Positions 1-9,374 of a stretch of DNA of 64,000 nucleotides are shown here, piece by piece. The translations under genes and the position numbers were made by a program. Below the pieces are notes generated by a model that saw only the letters and a list, made by a program, of their open reading frames with translations, had not been told where the DNA came from and did not search any database. Positions within the stretch are counted from its first letter, which is position 1. The number at the start of each line of letters is the position of its first letter. This DNA comes from DASXHD01 sp038239005 (GTDB lineage Bacteria; Myxococcota_A; Polyangia; Polyangiales; Polyangiaceae), in the NCBI GenBank assembly GCA_038239005.1, contig JBBSFE010000007.1:1-64000 (forward strand), given 5' to 3'.

Positions 1-79
1 CCGCGAACTCCTCGACCGTCTTGCCGCTCGCCTTCCATTCCGCGACGCGCGCCGACCACGTCGCTTCCGTGTCCGTCAT
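1..79 (-). CDS. IS66-like accessory protein (TnpA-type), N-terminal 26 residues only
   Basis: The reverse strand from the ATG at 79 reads MTDTEATWSARVAEWK followed by ASGKTVEEFA and then leaves the window. The pattern W-x-x-R-V-x-x-W-x-x-S-G-x-(T/S)-x-E-E-F-(A/C) is typical of the small DNA-binding accessory protein of IS66-family elements, which also occurs alone in Myxococcota. The ATG overlaps the TGA of the neighbouring gene (ATGA), so there is no room for an element end between them. It may be an element whose insertion cut the neighbour, or a domesticated free-standing copy. Only 26 residues are visible, so the family call is tentative. Confidence 0.45.
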   Translation of the reverse strand, partial: MTDTEATWSARVAEWKASGKTVEEFA

Positions 80-687
80 GCGCGTGATCGTGCGCCCAGG
101 CGGCGCTCACGACAAGGACGTGGCCTCGTGCATCGCATACCGATCTTGGGGTTGCTCTGCTTATGGGTGATGTTGTCGGGCATCGACGGGCCCGGAGCCG
201 TGCCCATCAGCGGTGGAGCATCGGTCCAATTTGGACCGCCTTCGAAGCCGTTGTTGAACGAGCTCTCGTCGGTCGCTTCGCCGTCGACGATCGCGCCTGG
301 TCGGCTCAACGAGGCCCAAAGTCGAAACGTGACGCTCCACGCTATCGTCGCCGGCGGGATGATCTGCCATCGCAGCCAGTGCATGAGCGGGTATTGAGCA
401 GTATCGCGCAGCAGAATGAAGACTTGCACGCCGACCGACATCGCAACGCCTGCCGCCGACGTGTCATTCATGGAGACGAAAAGCGCTTCGTCCTTGCTCG
501 CCGATGTTTGGAACGCGCAATAAAGGCTACTCGCTCCGACCGAGATCGACTTGGTCTCCAACCAGATAACGGCATCGAGGAAACGGGACGTGTCGAGATA
601 CGCCGGCTCGCTCTGCGTGATCGGTGACGCAGGGGTCGTCGACGCGCCTTGCAGCGTTGTCCAGGGTTGCAGCTCGAACGCAAACAT
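76..687 (-). CDS. Beta-rich paralog A of a four-gene tandem family, possibly truncated at its C-terminus
   Basis: A 203-residue protein beginning MFAFELQPWTTLQG. It carries the module shared by the next three genes: a Q-x-W-x-T-(I/L) motif near the N-terminus, a conserved F-x-T-(S/A) strand, F-V-S-M, a (Y/L)-(V/L)-R-W strand and a closing T-F-R strand at about residue 120-125. The pattern of alternating hydrophobic strands suggests a beta-sandwich; no signal peptide is seen. The start is chosen because the ATG overlaps the TGA of the preceding gene by one base (TGATG), which suggests translational coupling. The last 70 residues are not shared with the paralogs and become Arg-rich at the very end, where the frame runs into the IS66-like gene. 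That tail may be a truncation product. Function is not known. Confidence 0.7.
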   Translation of the reverse strand: MFAFELQPWTTLQGASTTPASPITQSEPAYLDTSRFLDAVIWLETKSISVGASSLYCAFQTSASKDEALFVSMNDTSAAGVAMSVGVQVFILLRDTAQYPLMHWLRWQIIPPATIAWSVTFRLWASLSRPGAIVDGEATDESSFNNGFEGGPNWTDAPPLMGTAPGPSMPDNITHKQSNPKIGMRCTRPRPCRERRLGARSRA

Positions 688-1061
688 CAGAGGCCAAGCG
701 CGTTGGCGGCCACGAGCACACGGAAGGTGGTGTCCCACGCCGACGCGGGTCCGGTGAGCAGCCAACGCACGTAGCGCGCCACCGGCACGGTCGCGTTGAA
801 CAGCAGTACGCGGTAGGGGTTGGACGGCGAGAGGGTCAAGGGCGTTGACGTCGCGAACATGTTGACGAATAGAGCCTCCTCTTTGATGGGTGCCGTCTGA
901 AATGTGATGGAGGGCGTCGCTCCGCTGAACTCACGCACATCAAGCCAGAAATTTACGTCTTGATATGGAGCCAAATCCAGCCAACCAGATTCGCCTTGCG
1001 CGATCGTTGCGCCGCTCGTGCCACGAATTGTGATCCAATCTTGTAAAACATATGAATGCAT
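687..1061 (-). CDS. Beta-rich paralog B, single-module protein
   Basis: This 124-residue protein (MHSYVLQDWITIRG at the N-terminus) is the module in minimal form: Q-D-W-x-T-I-R, G-W-L-D-L, F-W-L-D-V-R-E, F-Q-T-A-P, E-A-L-F-V-N-M, A-R-Y-V-R-W and T-F-R-V-L-V-A-A-N. The ATG at 1061 is preceded by a full AGGAGGA ribosome-binding sequence (1067-1073). The gene starts 16 bases after the stop of paralog C and its stop overlaps the start of paralog A, so it lies inside the same minus-strand operon. No signal peptide or known catalytic motif is present. Proteins of this size and strand pattern occur beside phage-tail-like or surface-structure genes, but nothing in this window fixes such a role. Confidence 0.8.
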   Translation of the reverse strand: MHSYVLQDWITIRGTSGATIAQGESGWLDLAPYQDVNFWLDVREFSGATPSITFQTAPIKEEALFVNMFATSTPLTLSPSNPYRVLLFNATVPVARYVRWLLTGPASAWDTTFRVLVAANALGL

Positions 1062-1077
1062 ATCAATCCTCCTATTA

Positions 1078-2193
1078 TCAGGGCACAACGATGCTGTAGC
1101 GCGCACCGAGATATCGGTGCACCTGCGTAAATTCATTCTTGGTGAGCGCTCGGTTGTAGATGAGCAACTCGGCGATGTAGCCATCCCAATACTCTCCGGC
1201 CGCGGCGTGATCCTTGCTGATTAAGAGGGGTTGGCTTGTTGGCGTGGGTGCGGTGAAAGTGTCGGACGCGACGAGAGCGCCGTTCACGTAGAGCGAGCCC
1301 GTTGGTGACGCGTATTTGCCAGTCACGATGGTTGGCGCGCCGCTCGTGATGGTGCCGCCGCCCGCGACGCCATAGGGTGGTGTGTTCGTGTTGACGATGA
1401 GCTTGTAGCTCGAGCCGACCGAGTCGCAGCCAAGGAAATACGTCGATGAGTAGTCCTGTTCCATGAGGCGCGCATACGACGCTTGGGGCGACGCAACTGG
1501 CTGCACGGCGGCGATGAGCGTGGCTGCCGCACCTACCGTGAAAGCAGCCGTCGACATCCATTGAGCGTTTGCGGCCGTCATCCTCAACGCTGGGAGGCCG
1601 TTCATCGCGTTCGGCGTGTAGACGGGTTGGTTCGCGGGCGTCGCCTGCGCCGCGTCGTTGCCGCTGCCGGATTGGTCTTTCCAACCCGACACGCCCGTAT
1701 TGGCGCTACCGGTGCCAATGGTGATGCCGATGTCGGCACGAAGCCAAAAGATGCATCCGCTCAATAGCGTCGGGACGAACGCGGGCGAGCGATTCGCAAC
1801 GACCCGGACGCGAAATGTGAGATCCCACGGGCCCGTGGTGCTCGGCGTGATCTTCCAGCGCAGATATCGCATCAAGTTGTTGGTGGTCAGCGACTGCGCG
1901 CTACGAATGACGTTTGGCGTCGTCGACGCCTGCGCGAAGGGCGCCCCGGCTCCGAACGAGAGCGGTGGCGCCATTGCGGAGAAGTATGTGTCATCTGGCG
2001 ACGGGCTCGTCTCCATCGCGAACTGCAGCGATGCACCTGCCGCTGGCGGCGTCACTTCGCTCACGTCGATCCAACACGTGGCGTCCCCGAAGCTGTCGAG
2101 GTCGAGCCACATCACAGGGTCTTGAACGAACGGTTGATTGAGCGAGCTCCGAATCGTCGTCCAATCCTGGCAAAGAAACGTGCGACCGCTCAC
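1078..2193 (-). CDS. Beta-rich paralog C with a C-terminal LamG-like (concanavalin-type) domain
   Basis: A 371-residue protein. Residues 1-130 are the family module (C-Q-D-W-T-T-I-R, M-W-L-D-L, C-W-I-D-V, M-E-T-S-P, M-R-Y-L-R-W, T-F-R-V-R-V-V-A-N). Residues from about 145 to the end form a LamG-like jelly roll of the kind that binds glycans or surface ligands: a W-L-R-A-D-x-G opening, the W-K-D-Q-S-G-x-G-N-D motif, and the Y-V-N-G-A-L-V...G-Y-I-A-E-L-L-I-Y-N-R-A-L end. The GTG start at 2193 overlaps the TGA of paralog D (GTGA), and this start preserves the aligned N-terminus of the family; an upstream ATG at 2280 would bury the start deep in paralog D. A recognition or adhesion role is an inference from the LamG fold. 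Confidence 0.8.
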   Translation of the reverse strand: MSGRTFLCQDWTTIRSSLNQPFVQDPVMWLDLDSFGDATCWIDVSEVTPPAAGASLQFAMETSPSPDDTYFSAMAPPLSFGAGAPFAQASTTPNVIRSAQSLTTNNLMRYLRWKITPSTTGPWDLTFRVRVVANRSPAFVPTLLSGCIFWLRADIGITIGTGSANTGVSGWKDQSGSGNDAAQATPANQPVYTPNAMNGLPALRMTAANAQWMSTAAFTVGAAATLIAAVQPVASPQASYARLMEQDYSSTYFLGCDSVGSSYKLIVNTNTPPYGVAGGGTITSGAPTIVTGKYASPTGSLYVNGALVASDTFTAPTPTSQPLLISKDHAAAGEYWDGYIAELLIYNRALTKNEFTQVHRYLGARYSIVVP

Positions 2194-2582
2194 GACGCGC
2201 TCCGAACCCACGAATACGTGGCAACCCAAATGCGAAACGTCACGTCGTAGGCCGCGTTCGTCACCGGCACGAGGCGCCAACGAACGTAGCGAGCCGGCGG
2301 AATCGGCGCGTAGGTCGCGAAGACGCGGTCGACGCGAACGCCCGTCGTCATCAAGAACGGCGACACCATGGAGACGAATGAAGTCTCCTGACGCGTCGGC
2401 GACGTCTCGTACGCCATCTTAACGACGGTTGGCGCCTGGAGCTCGCGAACATCGAGGATGAACACGAGGTCCTCCACGTCGCCGAGATCGAGCCACCCTT
2501 CCGATCCCTGCGCTACCGCGAAGCCGTTGCTGGACGCGCCCGCGCGTATGGTGACCCAGTCCTGGACACATCGGCCTTCCAT
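2190..2582 (-). CDS. Beta-rich paralog D, first gene of the tandem family operon
   Basis: A 130-residue protein (MEGRCVQDWVTIRAG...) containing the complete module: Q-D-W-V-T-I-R, G-W-L-D-L, F-I-L-D-V-R-E-L, Y-E-T-S-P, T-S-F-V-S-M, A-R-Y-V-R-W, V-T-F-R-I-W-V. It leads the minus-strand operon D-C-B-A. Either the ATG at 2582 or a GTG at 2585 can serve as start; ATG is preferred. The 139-base gap to the divergent gene at 2725 must hold the operon promoter, but I see no convincing -35/-10 pair for this direction. Function is unknown. The four-fold duplication with diverging sequences suggests a set of structural subunits or ligand-binding variants rather than enzymes. Confidence 0.8.
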   Translation of the reverse strand: MEGRCVQDWVTIRAGASSNGFAVAQGSEGWLDLGDVEDLVFILDVRELQAPTVVKMAYETSPTRQETSFVSMVSPFLMTTGVRVDRVFATYAPIPPARYVRWRLVPVTNAAYDVTFRIWVATYSWVRSAS

Positions 2583-2708
2583 CACACGAACCTACGAACG
2601 CGCTGTACATCGCGGGAGCGTCATTTTCGCCCACATCAATCGGGATAGTGGCGCGTGTGGTGCATGCGCGAACGGCTGACTGAGCACCCGTGTCGCGCGT
2701 CGGCTCCG

Positions 2709-2717
2709 TGCTATGAT
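2709..2717 (+). promoter_or_regulatory. Extended -10 element, predicted leaderless start
   Basis: TGC followed by TATGAT (hexamer 2712-2717). The hexamer ends eight bases before the ATG at 2725, so the transcript would begin at or next to that ATG. No matching -35 was seen. Confidence 0.5.
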
Positions 2718-2724
2718 CTTTCCA

Positions 2725-3990
<1,266 letters not shown>

Positions 3991-3995
3991 ATCCG

Positions 3996-4793
3996 ATGCG
4001 CGTTTTTTGGGAATCGCACGGGGCGAAATCCGGTCCCGCGGTCGTCCTCGTTCAAGGGCTCGGGCTGTCGTCGCGTTTTTGGTTCGATCAACCGGAGCGG
4101 CTGATTCGTGCGGGTATTCCGCGTGTCGTCGTGCTCGACAACCGCGGCACCGGGCGCAGCGACAGACCCCGAACGCCCTATCGCCTCCCGCAAATGGCCG
4201 ACGACGTCGCACGCGTGATCGACGAAGCCCAGGCCGGGCCGGCGACGCTTGTTGGAATCTCCATGGGCGGCATGATCGCTCAGCACGTCGCGATGCGGCA
4301 CCCTGACAAGCTGCGCGGCCTCGTGCTTCTCGCGACCACACCCGGATATCCGCACGCGACGCTTCCCGCGCCAAGCGCACTTCGTCTTCTCATGAGTGCG
4401 CCGGGTGCGCGCGGCGAGGACGTTCGCAAAATCAATCGCCTGCTTTTGCCGGAGAGCGAGCTCGAGCGCGCGCACATTCATTTGTCGCGTTGGCCCGAAG
4501 CGTTGAAGCACGATCCGATGCGTCCCGAGACGTTCGTGCGGCATTTTATTGCGGTGATGACGAACTGGACGGGCAACCGACTTCGCGACGTCGACATCCC
4601 CGCCATCGTCATTCACGGCGAAGAAGACATTCTCGTTCCCCCCGCGAACGGCAAAGCTCTCGCGGCGCTTCTTCCGCGCTCCAAGCTGATGATGCTGCCG
4701 GGCGTTGCTCACGCCGTTCCGGCGCTCGTGCCGGACATCATCGAAACTGCGCTCGCGCGTCTCGAGGCTCGCGGAGAGCGGGAGGTCGCATGA
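3996..4793 (+). CDS. Alpha/beta-fold hydrolase
   Basis: A 265-residue alpha/beta hydrolase. The nucleophile elbow G-I-S-M-G-G places Ser at residue 89. The acid is probably Asp 211 in H-G-E-E-D-I-L-V-P and the base His 239 in G-V-A-H-A-V-P. An oxyanion-hole strand V-L-V-Q-G-L-G lies near the N-terminus and D-N-R-G-T-G-R-S-D follows, as in small esterases, lactonases and epoxide-hydrolase relatives. No signal peptide, so cytoplasmic. The start ATG lies five bases after the stop of the LeuA-like gene, and its stop overlaps the next start (ATGA), so these three genes are probably one transcript. The substrate is unknown. Confidence 0.88.
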   Translation: MRVFWESHGAKSGPAVVLVQGLGLSSRFWFDQPERLIRAGIPRVVVLDNRGTGRSDRPRTPYRLPQMADDVARVIDEAQAGPATLVGISMGGMIAQHVAMRHPDKLRGLVLLATTPGYPHATLPAPSALRLLMSAPGARGEDVRKINRLLLPESELERAHIHLSRWPEALKHDPMRPETFVRHFIAVMTNWTGNRLRDVDIPAIVIHGEEDILVPPANGKALAALLPRSKLMMLPGVAHAVPALVPDIIETALARLEARGEREVA

Positions 4794-5272
4794 AGCGCGC
4801 CGCGTTCGTTCTTGCCGTGTGTGCGTGCTCGTCATCGCCGAAGCTCGTGAGCGTGCCGATGCTCGAATCAGCGGCGATTGCGCCAGTCAACGTCGATGGT
4901 GAATTGCAGCATCCGGAAGAAGAGCCAAGCGGCGAGCCCGGAGATTTCAGCGGCACATGGACTGGGCGCGCGCTCCAGAGCGGAAAATCTTGGCCGATGT
5001 CGGTGACGTTCGAAAAAGCGCGCGGCGCCACCATGGTCGCGCACGCTACATACAGCGACCGGCGCTGCAAGTCCGATTGGGCTCTCCACGGAACCGACGC
5101 ACGCCACTGGCAAGGCGACGAAAACGTCCACACCGATCCATTCAGCCGGTGCCCCAATCACGGCAAGGTGACGATCGATCTCATCGACGACGACACCATC
5201 TCGTGGCGCTGGAACGGCTCGGGCGGCTCGGCATCCGCCACGCTCGAACGGGGCGAAACCGCGCAACCTTGA
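4790..5272 (+). CDS. Small predicted lipoprotein
   Basis: A 160-residue protein with an N-terminus MKRAAFVLAVCACSSSP that fits a short lipoprotein signal (lipobox V-C-A-C or L-A-V-C). The mature part contains D-F-S-G-T-W-T-G-R, W-x-M-S-V-T-F-E, and two cysteines (C-K-S-D-W and R-C-P-N-H) that could form a disulfide. The G-T-W-x-G opening and short beta strands recall lipocalin-like or THAP4/nitrobindin-like domains, but this is a weak resemblance. The start is set by the ATGA overlap with the hydrolase gene and a GGAGG sequence (4780-4784) six bases upstream. Probably exported to the periplasm or outer membrane. Function not recognised. Confidence 0.75.
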   Translation: MKRAAFVLAVCACSSSPKLVSVPMLESAAIAPVNVDGELQHPEEEPSGEPGDFSGTWTGRALQSGKSWPMSVTFEKARGATMVAHATYSDRRCKSDWALHGTDARHWQGDENVHTDPFSRCPNHGKVTIDLIDDDTISWRWNGSGGSASATLERGETAQP

Positions 5273-5296
5273 GTCGCGTCGTGTCGATGAGGCTCC

Positions 5297-5929
5297 ATGC
5301 TGGGTCTGCTCACGCTCTCCGCGAGCCTCACATCGATTCTCGCTCCGCCGAGATGCGCGGCGTGTGACGAGCCCACGCGCGCGATGACGCTCCTCTGTCC
5401 GATGTGTGCGGACACGGTCGAGCGCTCGAGCGATCCGCGTGCGCCGTTCGCTTATGGTGGAGCGCTCGCGACCGCGATCACGCGCTTCAAGTATCAACCG
5501 ATTCCGGAGCTCGGGCGATCGCTCGGCGAGCTGCTCGCGCATGAAGCGTCGAAGCTCCCACTTTCCCACGTGTCGGCGGTCGTTCCAGTGCCGCTCCATC
5601 CTGCGCGACTCTTCGATCGCGGGTTCAACCAAGCTGCGCTTCTCGCGCGACCTGTGGCGCGCGCTCTTGGCGTTCATTTTCTGCCGCGCGCACTCGAGCG
5701 CACACGCGCTACCGTTAAACAGGCCGACCTCGACCGCACCGCGCGTTTGCGCAACGTCGAAGGTGCATTCGTGGCGCGGGGGCGCATTCTTGGGTCCGTG
5801 CTGCTGATCGACGATGTACGCACCACGGGTGCCACACAAGAGGCCTGTTCCAGCGCTTTAAAGGCCGCGGGATGCGAGAATGTGACTTGTCTCGTCCTCG
5901 CCATCGCGGCTCCAATCGCATACCCTTGA
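5297..5929 (+). CDS. comF: ComF-family phosphoribosyltransferase-like protein
   Basis: A 210-residue ComF/GntX-type protein, close to the usual family length of 220-240. Four cysteines at 20, 23, 34 and 37 (C-A-A-C and C-P-M-C) form the N-terminal zinc finger. The PRPP-binding loop V-L-L-I-D-D-V-R-T-T-G-A-T lies at about 168-180, and the conserved V-P-V-P-L-H-x-x-R-x-x-x-R-G-F-N-Q motif at about 96-113 is intact. The family supports DNA uptake during competence in some bacteria and has ssDNA/replication-restart partners in others; its chemical activity is not settled. The gene stands alone between the lipoprotein and the GYF-domain gene, with 24 bases on each side. Confidence 0.92.
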   Translation: MLGLLTLSASLTSILAPPRCAACDEPTRAMTLLCPMCADTVERSSDPRAPFAYGGALATAITRFKYQPIPELGRSLGELLAHEASKLPLSHVSAVVPVPLHPARLFDRGFNQAALLARPVARALGVHFLPRALERTRATVKQADLDRTARLRNVEGAFVARGRILGSVLLIDDVRTTGATQEACSSALKAAGCENVTCLVLAIAAPIAYP

Positions 5930-5954
5930 GATTCACCGCAAGGTTTCAGAAAGA

Positions 5955-8504
5955 GTGAGCAACCAGACCGAATGGCGCTGGGCAGATCCGGCAGGACAGC
6001 AGCGACTCGTTCGTGAAGACGAGCTCCGCGCGGCCCTCGCGAAGGGAGTGATCCCTGCGAACGCCCCGGTTTGGACGCGCGGCTGGTCGCAGTGGAAAGC
6101 GGCGCACGATGTTCCAGAGCTCGTGGAGGACGCCAAGCTTCAGGCCAACGACGACGTCCCTCCGCCGCCGCAGTTCATCGTCGCAGCGCAGAATGCGTTC
6201 GAGGGAAAGAAGCCCGTCGTGACGGGGCCGGCCGAGCCGCCCGTGCCGCCGCCGCGTTACGTGCCGATCGCGCCGACCACCGTTCCCGCGGCGCTCGGGT
6301 CCGATACGAAAATAGATTTGCCGAAAGCTCCGCCGCCGCCGCCGAAGCACACGCCCGCACCCATGAACGCAACGACGCTCGTGTCGCCGGTCAACAAGCC
6401 GCAGACGAAACCTCCGGCGCTGCCGCCGAGCAAGGCGCCACCGCCGCTTCCGGTCGCCGCGAGGAAAATCTCCGGCAGCATGGGCGCCGTCAAACCGCGA
6501 TCGCCGCAGCAAACATTCACGAAGACCGAGCGACCGCCCATGGGTGTCGCGCCGCCATCGGAGGCGATGCCCCCATCGGGTGGGCGTCATACTCTTCACA
6601 TTGCGCCGGCCCCGCCGCCGATGCCGCGCCTCGACGTTCTTCCGATCGAGCCGTCGCAACGCGTGACGGTTCCCGCTGATGCGGCACCGACTCTCATGCC
6701 GTCGCGGGAGGCGCTTGCCGCTCTCCGTGACGCTCCGAAAGAGCCGAGTAGCAAGTTTCCAACGCTCATGATGTTCGGCGGCGACGAGTCCGCGCCAGCG
6801 ACGACGCAAGCGCTCTCGAAGAAACCCGCGTCGGACGAGGCCCGGCCGATCGTGGTGCCGCCGCCGGAGCCGAGCATCGGAACGAACGCCGTGACGCGGC
6901 CGCCGCCATGGGGCGAAGGCGCCGTCGAGATGTCGAATCAAATTCCGAAATCTCCGCGCATGCCCAGCACGGCATCCGTCGAGGATCGACCATCGGAAGC
7001 GCCACGGCCGATGGAGCTGAGCTCGTCGGACCTCACGAGCGAAGCGCACATCGACGTCGTCAAGGCAACGCCGCTCGCACCCGCCGAGCGCCCGCGCACG
7101 ATGGCCAGTTTGGGTCCTGCAGCGGATGCTTCCGAAGCGCGCGCCTCGATGGCGCAGGCGCCGAAACCAGCGCCGCTCCCTCCGAGTGACATCGCAGGGC
7201 TTCACGAAGTGCCGCGCGCTCCGCCGCCGAAGGCGCCGGACAAGAACGCATTCGATGTCGTGATCGTGAAAGCGCGCGAGGGATACGCAAACCTTCGCGA
7301 GCGAACGAAGGACAAGCCTCCGTGGTTCTTGCCGGCCATCGGCGGTGGCGGTGCGCTCGTCGTGCTCATCTTGTTCGTCGCGATGGTGAAGGCGGCCATC
7401 GGCTCGAGCGACACGCCCATTGCGAGTGCCAGCACGACGTCATCGGGTTCTGTGCCCACATCGACGGGCTCCATCGCAACGAGCGCGCACACCGGGATTT
7501 TGCCGGTTCCAACGGGCCCCGCGCGTCCGATGACGTGTCAGGCATCGGGGCCAGCACGAACCGTTGCACCGAAAGCGGTCATCTCGAGCGGCGTCGAAGT
7601 GACGGGCTTCGGGAATCAGGTCGCGCTTGGTTTTGCGATCGCACCGAAAGAAGCCGCGCTCGAAATCATCGACGCCACCAATGTCGCTTCTGCGAACGCA
7701 CTTCACTTGCGCTCGAATGATCCGGTGCGTCGCGTGCTCGCGCTCGACACGTCGAAGGCGGCCGTCGATGTCGATCACAAAGGCGACAAGCTCCAAGGCC
7801 GGCGGACCTTTCGCGCAAACCCGCCGATCGATCTCGGCGCATCCGAAGGCGGCCTCGTGTGGGCGCCGCACGGAACGGACAAAGGCATCAAGCTCTGGTC
7901 ACTCGCAAACGCCGACGCGCCCGTCGAAGCGCTTCGCGGCGAGCCCATTCCGAGTGGTGGTTTCGCGGTCGCCTTCCGGCAATCCGGCGCCATTTGGTTT
8001 GGTGCGTTTGGCGGCTCGCCTCCCGCGCCGCTCGCGGGCCTCGCGCACATCGATGGGCTCGGTCCACAAATCGGCTCACCCGCAATCGCCGTGAGCGGCA
8101 ACCGCGTGATGATCGCATGGGCCGATCGCGCTAGCGCGACGGACACCTGGTCGATTCGCTACGCGACGTTCAAACCCGGCGACGACGCCTCGCAAGCGAA
8201 GTCGTTCGCGGTTCCGCCAGGGGGTCTCGGCGAGCACGCGATGTCGCCCGGCCTCGCAGCACTCGGCGACTCGCGCTTCTTGCTCGTGTGGACCGAAGGC
8301 CCGGTCTCGAGCCACCAAGTGCGCGCCGCCGTCCTGAGTGATGGCGCTGCGGGTGCGCCGTTCACCGTCTCGGCCGACGGCGTCAATGCCGGCCAAGGGC
8401 AAGCGGCAGTGCTCGCCGACGGGCACGGTGTGGTTGCATTTCTTGCGAAGGGTGCGGGCGGCTTCGAGGTTTCGGCGCTGCCCATTCAGTGCGTGGAGAA
8501 ATAG
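5955..8504 (+). CDS. GYF-domain membrane protein with long Pro-rich linker and C-terminal beta domain
   Basis: An 849-residue protein. Residues 1-55 (W-R-W-A-D-P-A-G-Q...L-A-K-G-V-I-P-A-N-A-P-V-W-T-R-G-W-S-Q-W) match the GYF_2 domain, which reads proline-rich peptides or acts as an adaptor. Residues 65-440 are a low-complexity Pro/Ala/Lys linker. One transmembrane helix lies at about 456-482 (W-F-L-P-A-I-G-G-G-G-A-L-V-V-L-I-L-F). Residues 540-849 alternate short beta strands as in a propeller, with W-x-x-R-Y-A-T-F and G-E-H-A-M-S-P-G-L blocks. By the positive-inside rule the GYF part is cytoplasmic and the beta part periplasmic. This layout is common in Myxococcota envelope-signalling proteins. 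The GTG start is used; the downstream gene begins directly after its stop. Confidence 0.8.
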   Translation: MSNQTEWRWADPAGQQRLVREDELRAALAKGVIPANAPVWTRGWSQWKAAHDVPELVEDAKLQANDDVPPPPQFIVAAQNAFEGKKPVVTGPAEPPVPPPRYVPIAPTTVPAALGSDTKIDLPKAPPPPPKHTPAPMNATTLVSPVNKPQTKPPALPPSKAPPPLPVAARKISGSMGAVKPRSPQQTFTKTERPPMGVAPPSEAMPPSGGRHTLHIAPAPPPMPRLDVLPIEPSQRVTVPADAAPTLMPSREALAALRDAPKEPSSKFPTLMMFGGDESAPATTQALSKKPASDEARPIVVPPPEPSIGTNAVTRPPPWGEGAVEMSNQIPKSPRMPSTASVEDRPSEAPRPMELSSSDLTSEAHIDVVKATPLAPAERPRTMASLGPAADASEARASMAQAPKPAPLPPSDIAGLHEVPRAPPPKAPDKNAFDVVIVKAREGYANLRERTKDKPPWFLPAIGGGGALVVLILFVAMVKAAIGSSDTPIASASTTSSGSVPTSTGSIATSAHTGILPVPTGPARPMTCQASGPARTVAPKAVISSGVEVTGFGNQVALGFAIAPKEAALEIIDATNVASANALHLRSNDPVRRVLALDTSKAAVDVDHKGDKLQGRRTFRANPPIDLGASEGGLVWAPHGTDKGIKLWSLANADAPVEALRGEPIPSGGFAVAFRQSGAIWFGAFGGSPPAPLAGLAHIDGLGPQIGSPAIAVSGNRVMIAWADRASATDTWSIRYATFKPGDDASQAKSFAVPPGGLGEHAMSPGLAALGDSRFLLVWTEGPVSSHQVRAAVLSDGAAGAPFTVSADGVNAGQGQAAVLADGHGVVAFLAKGAGGFEVSALPIQCVEK

Positions 8505-9374
8505 ATGCAGATTGCACGCAATTGGCTGCCGCGAATCGCCGTGTTGTTCGTGGTCGTGGGCTGTGCGCTCTTCGAGCCACAATCGAAGGTGAAGTCGGGC
8601 GCGCTCTTCGTCACCGGGCAAGCGCAATACGACGAGTACTTCACGAAGGTCCACGCGCTCCAGGTCGAGTCGACCGGTTTCGCCGACGACAAGAAGTCGT
8701 CGCGGCGCGCGCTCATCGACGCTCTCAAAATCGCGAACGACTCGGTCGACGTCACCATTCTCGAAGCGGCGCACGAACGCATGGTGGCCATCGCGCATGT
8801 CGTCAACGGCACGCACCTCGATCTTCGCGAAGACGAAGGTCACGTCGTGCTCACAGCGGAGTCGCGCGCGGATCTTTCGATGCGCGATTTCGTCAAATCA
8901 CTCCAATCGACCGTAGACAGCGAGATCAAACGCAAGCGCTCGCTTCGCGACGTGCCGCAAAAGTGCGACGAGCTCGTCAAGACGGGGCGCGAGCTCGAGC
9001 CGCGCGTGAAGGCCGACTTTTTCCGGCAAGGCGGCACCATGATGGCCGACGTGCACGACGAGATGGTCGCATCGTTCGAGGTGCTCGATCAAATCTCGAA
9101 GGCGTCGCGACAAGAGCGCCGCGAGACCGAGGACTTCATCTCGGACCTCGGGCGCGCCGTCGCCGCCGAGCCGAGCGAGTACTTGCGGGCGGAAGGTGCA
9201 GCAGCATCATCGAGCAGCAAACCCGCCGGAACGAGCAAGCCCGTCGCAACGGTGGCAGTAGCGACGCCGAAGCCCAAGCCGCCCGTCACGCAAAACACCA
9301 CGCCCGTCGCACCGAAGCCGAAGCCGCCCGTCGTCAAGCCGTCGGGCGGCGGTGACGAGGTCTTCAACCCGTGA
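8505..9374 (+). CDS. Predicted lipoprotein with coiled-coil body and Lys/Pro-rich tail
   Basis: A 289-residue protein. N-terminal signal M-Q-I-A-R-N-W-L-P-R-I-A-V-L-F-V-V-V-G-C places the lipidated Cys at about 20. The body (30-215) is charged and helical, with long amphipathic stretches (V-K-S-L-Q-S-T-V-D-S-E-I-K-R-K-R) and a single cysteine. Residues 220-289 are Ala/Ser/Pro/Lys with two copies of P-K-P-K-P-P-V. The ATG follows the previous TAG without a gap and has GGAG six bases upstream (8495-8498); the stop overlaps the next start (GTGA). The three genes form one envelope operon. The coiled-coil plus extended tail would suit a tether between outer membrane and peptidoglycan, which is inference only. 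Not a recognised family. Confidence 0.75.
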   Translation: MQIARNWLPRIAVLFVVVGCALFEPQSKVKSGALFVTGQAQYDEYFTKVHALQVESTGFADDKKSSRRALIDALKIANDSVDVTILEAAHERMVAIAHVVNGTHLDLREDEGHVVLTAESRADLSMRDFVKSLQSTVDSEIKRKRSLRDVPQKCDELVKTGRELEPRVKADFFRQGGTMMADVHDEMVASFEVLDQISKASRQERRETEDFISDLGRAVAAEPSEYLRAEGAAASSSSKPAGTSKPVATVAVATPKPKPPVTQNTTPVAPKPKPPVVKPSGGGDEVFNP

